This document shows, piece after piece, positions 1 through 5,330 of a DNA stretch of 8,056 nt (positions are counted from its first letter, which is position 1; the number at the start of each line of letters is the position of its first letter). Source of the DNA: Spirochaetales bacterium (lineage in GTDB: Bacteria; Spirochaetota; Spirochaetia; Sphaerochaetales; Sphaerochaetaceae); assembly GCA_017962865.1 (NCBI GenBank), contig JAGCUM010000176.1, positions 1-8,056 of the forward strand, in the 5' to 3' direction. The translations under genes and the position numbers were made by a program. The notes beneath the pieces were generated by a model. It saw only the letters and a program-made list of their open reading frames with translations. It had not been told where the DNA came from and did not search any database.

Positions 1-2
1 AG

Positions 3-2324
3 GTTCCTGTGATCAACAGGTTCCTCGACGGCATGCATATCCCGCATTTCTCACGGGAGGGAATGGAGGCCGACGATATCATCGCCACCATCGCCCGCAA
101 GGCATCGGAAAACAATCTGGAAACCGTGATGGTAACCGGGGACAAGGACCTTCTGCAGCTGGTGCGTTCGGATGTGTTCGCCCTCAGGCCACCGCGCAAG
201 GGAGAGAAGGAATACCGCCTCTGTGCCGAAGCAGAGGTACGGGAGCTCTTCGGTGTTGAGCCCAATCAGATAATCGATTATCTCACTATTCTCGGGGACT
301 CCTCCGACAATGTCCCGGGAATCAACGGAATAGGAGAAAAAGGAGCAGTCAAGCTGCTTGCAGAATATGGTTCGCTCTCTAATGCGTACCTTAATATCGA
401 TTCGCTGGCAAAGGGAATCGCCGCCAAGCTCGAGGCTGCAAAAGACCATGTGGAGCTTTCCAGGACCCTGGTCACGCTCAAGGACGATATCCTTCCCGAT
501 GACCAGATAGACTTCTCTGCGTTCGAAACCTCCCACATCGACTGGAACGAAGCCATCCGCCTGTTCAGGAGCATCGGCTCGGAGAGCCTTGCAAAGGCCG
601 CCCAGCGTCTGGTGCCTGCTTCCCAGTTCTCGCTCGAAGCAGAGCAGGAAGAGGCAGAAGAACCTAAAGAGCAGGTCTCTGCTCCGGTGGAGGAGAAGAG
701 GGTCTCTGCAGATGAACTTGAGGCAACCCTTTCCGCCCTTGGGAAAGACTCCCCCATAGGCATTCAGGTCCTTCTGTCCGAAGAGGATGAGATGAGGGCC
801 GCGATTACCGAAATCCATCTGACATGTGACGGCCGGACCGAACTTGTCGTTTGCCCGGAAGAGGGGGTCAAGGAGGTGCTTCAGCGTTATCTGCCCGATC
901 TCAAGATCATCGGCATGGATCTGAAGAGGGCCGTCAAGGCCTTGAGGATCTGGGGGCTGACGGACATCAAGCCCTATGCCGATACCATGCTTGCCAGGTG
1001 GCTGCTGGAGACCTCAATCTCCAGATTCGATGCCGAGGATTGCTGTACCGGTTTCAATTCGCTGGCCTCTTTGGAGAAAAAGCTGGAAGAAAAAGGGCTT
1101 CTTTCCCTGTTCTGGGATATGGAAATGCCTCTGTGCGATATTCTGTGCAACATGGAGATGGAAGGAATCCTTCTGGACTGCAACCATCTTAAGGTCATCG
1201 AAGCCGATATCGAATCCAGGATAGAAGAGGTCCAGGGTGCAGTCTATGAACTGTGCGGAAAGAGCTTCAACCTCAATTCCCCCAAGCAGCTGCAGGAAGT
1301 CCTTTTCGTGGACCGCAATCTGCCTACGGGCAAGAAGACCAAGTCGGGTTTCTCCACTGATTCGGAAGTGCTGGAGGATCTTTCATATTCCACGGAAGAC
1401 CCTGTCCCTGCGCTGATTCTGCAGTACCGTGTACTCAGCAAGCTGCTGGGCACCTACGTGAAGACTCTGCCCGAGCTGGTCAACCCCAGAACCGGCAGGC
1501 TCCATACGACATTCCTCCAGACGGGAACCGCAACCGGAAGGCTTTCGAGCAAGAACCCGAACCTCCAGAACATCCCCGTGAGGACTGACGAGGGCCGCAA
1601 GATCCGCGATGCATTCGTTCCGAAAGAGGGCTGCACGCTGATGTCCGCAGACTATTCGCAGATCGAGCTCGTGGTTCTCTCCCATGTCTCGGGTGATGTG
1701 AATCTTCGCTCGGCTTTCCTGGAGGGCAATGATGTTCACCGCGAGACCGCTGCCAAGATGTTCGATATCTTCCCGGAGATGGTGACCCCTGAGCAGAGGC
1801 GAATGGCCAAGACCATCAACTTCGGAATCATGTACGGCATGTCACCGTTCCGTCTGGCCGGTGAGCTCAAGATCAACCTAAAGAGCGCAAAGGAATTCAT
1901 CGAGCGCTATTTCGAGCGCTACAGCGGGGTAAGCGCCTTCGTCGAGAAGGTCAAGGCCCAGGCATATGAGGACGGGTTCGTCCGCACCGCCATGGGTCAT
2001 ATCAGGTACATCCCGGAGATAAAGAGTTCCAACAAGACGGTCCGTTCAACCGCCGAGAGGGTGGCCGTGAATACCGTCATCCAGGGAACGGCAGCAGAGA
2101 TAATGAAGCTGGCGATGATGGCCATAGACCGCAGGATGAAGGAGCTTAATCTGAAATCCAGGATGCTTCTGCAGGTACATGACGAGGTAATCTTCGAGGT
2201 TCCCGAAGAGGAAACCGAACAGATGAAGGACCTAGTAAGATCGTGCATGGAGAATGCGATGAAGCTCAGCGTGCCCCTCAAGGTGGGTCTTGAAACCGCA
2301 GGGCGCTGGGGGGAGATGCACTGA
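3..2324 (+). CDS. polA: DNA polymerase I, 5'-truncated by the window edge
   Basis: Family A DNA polymerase for Okazaki-fragment processing and repair synthesis. The frame is open from base 3, so the GTG at 9 is internal; by comparison with E. coli PolA about 90 N-terminal residues lie upstream. Counting that GTG as residue 1: 5'-nuclease residues EADD (20-23) and TGDKD (43-47), then the GDSSDNVPG helix-hairpin-helix region (96-104), then an acidic linker (about 210-240). The middle domain lacks the proofreading carboxylates. The polymerase domain has TGRLSSKNPNLQNIP, motif A DYSQIE (D548, steric-gate E553), motif B RRMAKTINFGIMYG (R597, K601, F605, Y609) and motif C QVHDE (D725, E726), so it should be active. 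Phe at the F605 position matches E. coli F762. Residue 555 in motif A is Val where E. coli and Taq have Arg. The stop codon overlaps the coaE start by one base, implying co-transcription and translational coupling. Confidence 0.97.
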   Translation, partial: VPVINRFLDGMHIPHFSREGMEADDIIATIARKASENNLETVMVTGDKDLLQLVRSDVFALRPPRKGEKEYRLCAEAEVRELFGVEPNQIIDYLTILGDSSDNVPGINGIGEKGAVKLLAEYGSLSNAYLNIDSLAKGIAAKLEAAKDHVELSRTLVTLKDDILPDDQIDFSAFETSHIDWNEAIRLFRSIGSESLAKAAQRLVPASQFSLEAEQEEAEEPKEQVSAPVEEKRVSADELEATLSALGKDSPIGIQVLLSEEDEMRAAITEIHLTCDGRTELVVCPEEGVKEVLQRYLPDLKIIGMDLKRAVKALRIWGLTDIKPYADTMLARWLLETSISRFDAEDCCTGFNSLASLEKKLEEKGLLSLFWDMEMPLCDILCNMEMEGILLDCNHLKVIEADIESRIEEVQGAVYELCGKSFNLNSPKQLQEVLFVDRNLPTGKKTKSGFSTDSEVLEDLSYSTEDPVPALILQYRVLSKLLGTYVKTLPELVNPRTGRLHTTFLQTGTATGRLSSKNPNLQNIPVRTDEGRKIRDAFVPKEGCTLMSADYSQIELVVLSHVSGDVNLRSAFLEGNDVHRETAAKMFDIFPEMVTPEQRRMAKTINFGIMYGMSPFRLAGELKINLKSAKEFIERYFERYSGVSAFVEKVKAQAYEDGFVRTAMGHIRYIPEIKSSNKTVRSTAERVAVNTVIQGTAAEIMKLAMMAIDRRMKELNLKSRMLLQVHDEVIFEVPEEETEQMKDLVRSCMENAMKLSVPLKVGLETAGRWGEMH

Positions 2325-2920
2325 TGATAATAGGTCTTACCGGCAAGAGCTGCAGCGGAAAGAACTATGTCGGAGAGATTCTCCGGTCCAGAGGTTTGGA
2401 GGTCTGGGATACGGATGTCATGTGCCATAACGGACTGACGGAGAATATACAGGCCATTGTTTCAGAGTTCGGCGAGGACGTTGTGATCAGGCATGAAGGC
2501 CAATCTGAAGTCTCCAGGCCTGCTCTCGGAAAGATCGTTTTCTCCGATGCCGGAAAGCTGAGGGCCCTGGAAGGGATTCTCTATCCGTGGCTCAGAAAGC
2601 TCGTGCTTGAGTGGAAAGCTTCGAATCCGGAAGGAATTCTGGTTCTCAACGGGGCTCTGCTCTACAGGGCGGGTTTCTGTGACCTCTGCGATTGCATGAT
2701 TTACGTTGATGCCCCCTATGAGGTGAGGCTTTCAAGGGCCGAGCAGAGGGACGGCATCGATGAACAGGCCTTCCTTCTGAGGGAGAAATCCCAGGGCGAT
2801 GTGGATTTCCGGGATGTCGACTACGGCATTCCGCTGCATATTGTCACGAATAACGGTTCGAATTTGGAAGAAGTTAATCGACAAGTAATTGATATCTGTG
2901 ATACACTTGGTATAGTATAA
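2324..2920 (+). CDS. coaE: Dephospho-CoA kinase (CoaE)
   Basis: Predicted to catalyse the last step of coenzyme A synthesis, ATP-dependent phosphorylation of the 3'-hydroxyl of dephospho-CoA, in the cytoplasm. At 198 residues it is close to the usual CoaE length of about 200. It starts GLTGKSCSGKN (4-14), a P-loop at the expected place, followed by DTD (29-31), which aligns with the family's DAD substrate-site motif. LGKIVFSDAGKLRALEGI matches the family block LGxxVFxDxxxLxxLE. VDAPYEVRLSRAEQRDGI matches the C-terminal lid and core signature with its Arg residues. Two departures are visible: the P-loop Ser/Thr after GK is Asn14, and the usual His-Pro after the LE block reads Tyr-Pro. The ATG overlaps the polA stop as TGATG, and a G-rich Shine-Dalgarno (GGGGGGAG, 2308-2315) sits 8 bases upstream. 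The 3' end carries the promoter of the next gene. Identity is secure; the variant P-loop could be lineage-specific. Confidence 0.9.
   Translation: MIIGLTGKSCSGKNYVGEILRSRGLEVWDTDVMCHNGLTENIQAIVSEFGEDVVIRHEGQSEVSRPALGKIVFSDAGKLRALEGILYPWLRKLVLEWKASNPEGILVLNGALLYRAGFCDLCDCMIYVDAPYEVRLSRAEQRDGIDEQAFLLREKSQGDVDFRDVDYGIPLHIVTNNGSNLEEVNRQVIDICDTLGIV
2889..2916 (+). promoter_or_regulatory. Candidate sigma70-type promoter of the small membrane-protein gene
   Basis: TTGATA (2889-2894), a 16-base spacer and TATAGT (2911-2916) lie within the last codons of coaE. A second TATAAT hexamer (2916-2921) overlaps but would be 21 bases from the -35. Transcription would begin near 2923, giving a leader of about 37 bases that carries the Shine-Dalgarno at 2948. 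Called by eye; no transcript data. Confidence 0.55.
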
Positions 2921-2934
2921 TGTTATTGTTATAC
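2915..2934. repeat. Inverted repeat over the predicted transcription start
   Basis: GTATAA (2915-2920) and TTATAC (2929-2934) form a perfect 6-bp inverted repeat with an 8-base centre. It overlaps the coaE stop codon and straddles the predicted start of transcription near 2923. The position suits a repressor operator. Being AT-rich and short, it could also be chance, or a very weak hairpin for coaE (it is followed by GCTTTT). Confidence 0.3.
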
Positions 2935-2947
2935 GCTTTTAACCAGT

Positions 2948-2955
2948 GAGGTGAT
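2948..2955 (+). promoter_or_regulatory. Strong Shine-Dalgarno that fixes the start at GTG 2960
   Basis: GAGGTGAT is an extended match to the anti-Shine-Dalgarno and lies 4 bases before the GTG at 2960. The in-frame GTG at 2951 lies inside this element and so cannot be the start it serves. efp in this window has the same GAGGTGAT 5 bases before its ATG. Confidence 0.75.
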
Positions 2956-2959
2956 TGCC

Positions 2960-3550
2960 GTGAAGAAGAATAAACTTGTTTTGCTGACAGTTCTTATTGT
3001 TCTGGTACTCTATGTCGGAGCAGTGATTTTCGTCACCAAGCCCAACACGAATGCCTACTCAGCTATCTTCGGCTCAGCAGACAAAACTGCAGCTCCTGCA
3101 CCCGAGGCAGTTCAGGCAGATCATGATGCCATCATTGCCGAGGCAGAGAAGATCGCAACAGAGAAGGCCGATGCAGCAGAGTCCGCTTCAGCCGAATATA
3201 CAGACGCAGCCGTCGCAGATTTCCAGGCTATTCTCGACAAGGCAGTTGCCGATGCTTTCGCAAACCTCGAGTTCGAGGGTGACACAATCGTCCAGACCAT
3301 TCCGTTCGATGTCAACGAGCATCGCGACGAGATCGTCGAGGCAATCATTCCCGAGCTTCTGAAGTATGACGATGAGCTTGCAGCTCTCATGTATGACAAG
3401 TACAAGGATCAGATCGTTGAGATGATCGTCGATGACCTGATTGCAAAGCTCGGTTCTGATATCGCAGTCGAAGCCGATGACTATGACACCGTCAGACGTC
3501 AGATGAGAGAGGCAGAGATCAAGAAGATGCTTGAGCAGCTCCACGACTGA
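2960..3550 (+). CDS. Hypothetical membrane-anchored, Ala- and acid-rich protein
   Basis: I do not recognise this 196-residue protein. It begins MKKNK followed by a single hydrophobic segment (about residues 6-25) and no clear signal-peptidase site or lipobox, so a signal anchor with the rest outside the cytoplasmic membrane is likely. Residues about 45-90 are rich in Ala, Glu and Asp and look helical. The C-terminal half has two related blocks, RDEIVEAIIPEL (122-133) and KDQIVEMIVDDL (149-160), spaced 27 residues apart, and ends in a charged helix. There is no cysteine in the protein. Its own promoter, strong Shine-Dalgarno and terminator suggest a monocistronic, well-expressed gene. Its arginine codons (CGC, CGT, AGA; no AGG) resemble those of efp rather than polA. 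I chose GTG 2960 over GTG 2951 because the latter is inside the Shine-Dalgarno. It may be a periplasmic structural or coiled-coil protein, but no function can be assigned. Confidence 0.8.
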   Translation: MKKNKLVLLTVLIVLVLYVGAVIFVTKPNTNAYSAIFGSADKTAAPAPEAVQADHDAIIAEAEKIATEKADAAESASAEYTDAAVADFQAILDKAVADAFANLEFEGDTIVQTIPFDVNEHRDEIVEAIIPELLKYDDELAALMYDKYKDQIVEMIVDDLIAKLGSDIAVEADDYDTVRRQMREAEIKKMLEQLHD

Positions 3551-3556
3551 GAGCTA

Positions 3557-4600
3557 TTACGAATCGGCGAGAATTCTAGTTTCGCCTTCAGGGGTCCTGA
3601 TAAGCCAGGACCCTTTTTCTTTGTCCGGTTCCCCGATTATGTAGTTTCCGCAGAGCGGTACCTTGCCTCCGCCCTGGGGTAGGTCCGCAACATAGTTGGG
3701 CATTCCCAATCCCGAAAGCCTCAATCTGAGCTCCCTTTCGATTTCCATGCCTTTGCGAAGCGGAACGCGGAAGTCGCCTGTGCCGCTGACCATGTCTCCC
3801 TGGAAGAGGTAGTAGGGCTTGATTCTGTTGAAAAGCAGCATGTTGCACAGATTCTCGAGGGTATCGGCATCATCGTTGACACCTCTCAGGAGCACGCTCT
3901 GGTTGAGGGCGGGGATTCCCGCATCCACGAAGAGGGAGACGGCATGTATGCTTTCGGGTGTAAGCTCCCTTGGGTGGTTGAACTGGGTCATCAGGTAGAA
4001 CGGTGCGCTGCTGTGACTTCTGAACATCGCCACAAGACCTTCAGTGATCCTTGAAGGCTGGGAAACGGGGTAGCGGGTGCAGATGCGGATTATCAGATCG
4101 GGTCTGGCTGCCCTGAATATGCCTATCATCTCATCCAGTTTGTCATCGGGGAGGGTAAGCGGATCGCCTCCGGTAAGGAGCATCTCCCTGATCTGGGGAT
4201 TGCCCTTCAGGTATGAGGCGGCTTCTTCGGTTTCCCGTCTGCTTGCAGGACCCATCATGTTGCCGGTGAATCGGCGTCTGAAGCAGTGGCGGCAATACAT
4301 CGGGCAGATGTCGGTTGCAAGGAAGGCGACGCGGTTTCTGTACCTGTGAACGAGGCGCTCGCCGTGGCTGTGTTCGATTTCGGCCAGCGGGTCCTTGGAT
4401 TCGGACTGAAGGTTCTCGTTTTCCCTGCATGTGGGGACCACCTGGCGTCTGAGCGGGTCGGAAGGGTCCTTGGGATCTATGAGGGAAAGATAGTGCTCGG
4501 TTATGCAGAGCGGAACTCCGACCGAAGCCGGCTTCCAGGATTTCTCCTCCTCCGTGAGTTCCAGATACTTACTCAGCTGCTCAAGTGTCGTTATTGCCAT
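3557..4600 (-). CDS. epmB: EpmB-type radical SAM lysine 2,3-aminomutase for EF-P modification
   Basis: Predicted to convert L-alpha-lysine to (R)-beta-lysine for attachment to EF-P, using S-adenosylmethionine, a [4Fe-4S] cluster and pyridoxal phosphate. The radical SAM motif is CPMYCRHC (C99, C103, C106). The PLP lysine is K313 in PQGGGK, and the Asp seven residues before it (D306) matches the substrate-binding Asp of lysine 2,3-aminomutase. LLTGGDPL and NQSVLLRGVNDD are family blocks. At 347 residues it has EpmB length rather than the roughly 416 of catabolic KamA, and CFRRRF matches EpmB where KamA has CTRRRF. The C-terminus resembles KamA more than E. coli EpmB does. Adjacency to efp and epmA favours the EF-P role. 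No Shine-Dalgarno is visible before ATG 4600, and a strong terminator ends 8 bases upstream, so expression is probably low. Its 3' end converges on the hypothetical gene, 6 bp away. A KamA role is the alternative. Confidence 0.85.
   Translation of the reverse strand: MAITTLEQLSKYLELTEEEKSWKPASVGVPLCITEHYLSLIDPKDPSDPLRRQVVPTCRENENLQSESKDPLAEIEHSHGERLVHRYRNRVAFLATDICPMYCRHCFRRRFTGNMMGPASRRETEEAASYLKGNPQIREMLLTGGDPLTLPDDKLDEMIGIFRAARPDLIIRICTRYPVSQPSRITEGLVAMFRSHSSAPFYLMTQFNHPRELTPESIHAVSLFVDAGIPALNQSVLLRGVNDDADTLENLCNMLLFNRIKPYYLFQGDMVSGTGDFRVPLRKGMEIERELRLRLSGLGMPNYVADLPQGGGKVPLCGNYIIGEPDKEKGSWLIRTPEGETRILADS
3590..3618 (+). terminator. Rho-independent terminator of the small membrane-protein gene, inside epmB
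   Basis: GGGTCCTG (3592-3599) and CAGGACCC (3606-3613) form a perfect 8-bp GC-rich stem with a 6-base loop, followed immediately by TTTTT and then CTTT. It lies about 40 bases after the stop at 3550. The same bases encode part of the C-terminus of EpmB on the other strand (around GSWLIRTP), so the hairpin is constrained as both terminator and codons. Confidence 0.85.
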
Positions 4601-4608
4601 CGTACCGT

Positions 4609-4636
4609 AAAAAACAAGGGGCTGTGTAAGCCCCTT
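4609..4636 (-). terminator. Strong intrinsic terminator between efp and epmB
   Basis: Read on the - strand, AAGGGGCT, a 5-base loop (TACAC) and AGCCCCTT form a perfect 8-bp stem followed by GTTTTTT. It begins about 25 bases after the efp stop, and its T-run ends 8 bases before the epmB ATG. It should end most efp transcripts and leave epmB dependent on read-through or an unseen promoter. Confidence 0.88.
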
Positions 4637-4661
4637 TGTAATCTTCGGATATCAGTTCCCG

Positions 4662-5225
4662 TCAGCCGTTGACTCTTTCAAGGTATTCCTTGGTCTCGGT
4701 GTTGACGCGGATCTTCTCACCCTGCTTGATGAAGATGGGAACTCTGACTCTGAGTCCTGTCTCCGTTGTGACGAACTTGGTTGCACCCTGGACTGTATCG
4801 CCCTTGATGGCTTCCTCTGCCTCTGCGACGAGGTAGACGACCTTTGAAGGAATCTGGATGTCGAGAATCTCGTCATTGTAGACGGTGCATCTGTAGGTCT
4901 CTCCGTCCTTCATGAGGAGCTCATAGCCCTCGAAGTTGGCCATCGGGACCTCGAACTGGTCGTATGTGTCTACGTTCATCATGTGGAAGTTCTCGCCGTC
5001 ATTGTACATGTACTGGTAGTCCATGTTCTCGACGTTGATGTCTTCGACGCTGTCCTGGCTCTTGATGGTCTCCTGGAGAACCTGGCCTGTTGTGGGGCTC
5101 TTGAGCTTGAGTCTGACGAATGCAGAACCCTTACCGGGGTTGACGAACTCGCGCTCAACGCAGATGAATGGCTGACCTTTAATCAGAAGTGCTGTACCTT
5201 TGTCAATCTGTCCAGCTTTAATCAT
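4662..5225 (-). CDS. efp: Translation elongation factor P
   Basis: EF-P binds between the P and E sites of the ribosome and relieves stalling at consecutive prolines. The 187-residue length is normal for the family, and three beta-barrel domains are expected. Domain I contains EFVNPGKGSAF, with the acceptor lysine K32 in the PGKG loop equivalent to E. coli K34. YMYNDGENFHMMN in domain II and the C-terminal GEKIRVNTETKEYLERV are also typical. A Lys acceptor in a PGKG loop is the substrate type for EpmA beta-lysylation, rather than the Arg acceptor used for rhamnosylation, which fits the flanking epmA and epmB. The Shine-Dalgarno is strong, arginine codons are AGA and CGC only, and a terminator follows directly, so this looks like an abundantly expressed, mainly monocistronic gene. 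It lies 105 bp downstream of epmA on the same strand. Confidence 0.97.
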   Translation of the reverse strand: MIKAGQIDKGTALLIKGQPFICVEREFVNPGKGSAFVRLKLKSPTTGQVLQETIKSQDSVEDINVENMDYQYMYNDGENFHMMNVDTYDQFEVPMANFEGYELLMKDGETYRCTVYNDEILDIQIPSKVVYLVAEAEEAIKGDTVQGATKFVTTETGLRVRVPIFIKQGEKIRVNTETKEYLERVNG

Positions 5226-5230
5226 AATGA

Positions 5231-5238
5231 ATCACCTC
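5231..5238 (-). promoter_or_regulatory. Strong Shine-Dalgarno of efp
   Basis: Read on the - strand this is GAGGTGAT, 5 bases before ATG 5225. It is identical to the site before the hypothetical gene at 2960 and is the strongest kind of Shine-Dalgarno match seen in this window. Confidence 0.8.
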
Positions 5239-5272
5239 TTGTGTTTTCACAGAATTGATAACTATTTAAGCG

Positions 5273-5299
5273 AAAAACATCTTAGCATAAGCTCAAGAT
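5273..5299 (-). terminator. Possible weak terminator after epmA
   Basis: On the - strand ATCTT, a bulged G, AGC, loop TTAT and then GCTAAGAT form an 8-bp stem with one bulge, followed two bases later by TTTTT (starting GTTTTT). It lies about 30 bases after the epmA stop. The stem is AT-rich, so termination would be inefficient. It overlaps the candidate efp promoter, so only one of the two calls may be right. Confidence 0.4.
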
Positions 5300-5308
5300 A
5301 TTGTTCAA
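5279..5308 (-). promoter_or_regulatory. Candidate promoter of efp
   Basis: On the - strand TTGAAC (5308-5303), an 18-base spacer and TAAGAT (5284-5279) give a fair sigma70-type match, 4 of 6 in each box. Transcription would start near 5272, giving a leader of about 47 bases with the Shine-Dalgarno in it. A direct repeat of TCAAGA (+ strand, 5293-5298 and 5305-5310, 12 bases apart) covers the -35 region. Confidence 0.35.
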
Positions 5309-5330
5309 GACTGGAGGCCTATTCTCTACC

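Noticed and set aside
9..11. GTG at 9 as the start of polA
   Set aside because: The frame is open to the window edge, and the protein would lack about 90 residues of the 5'-nuclease domain; the gene continues upstream.
51..818. Long open frames opposite polA, including one of about 255 codons
   Set aside because: They run antisense to strongly conserved PolA codons, show no recognisable domains, and are explained by the codon bias of the real gene.
2951..2959. GTG 2951 as start of the hypothetical gene
   Set aside because: It lies within the Shine-Dalgarno GAGGTGAT; GTG 2960 has correct spacing and begins a typical MKKNK membrane-anchor N-terminus.
3188..3544. Open frames antisense to or overlapping the hypothetical gene
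   Set aside because: They lack a ribosome binding site, and the + strand frame has promoter, Shine-Dalgarno, membrane segment and terminator.
3541..3570. AGCTC/GAGCT inverted repeat as an epmB terminator
   Set aside because: Only a 5-bp stem with a 9-base loop and no T-run on the - strand; no clear epmB terminator is visible.
3557..4600. Catabolic lysine 2,3-aminomutase (KamA) for lysine fermentation
   Set aside because: Length, CFRRRF motif and location with efp and epmA favour EpmB, and no lysine-fermentation genes are nearby; kept only as an alternative.
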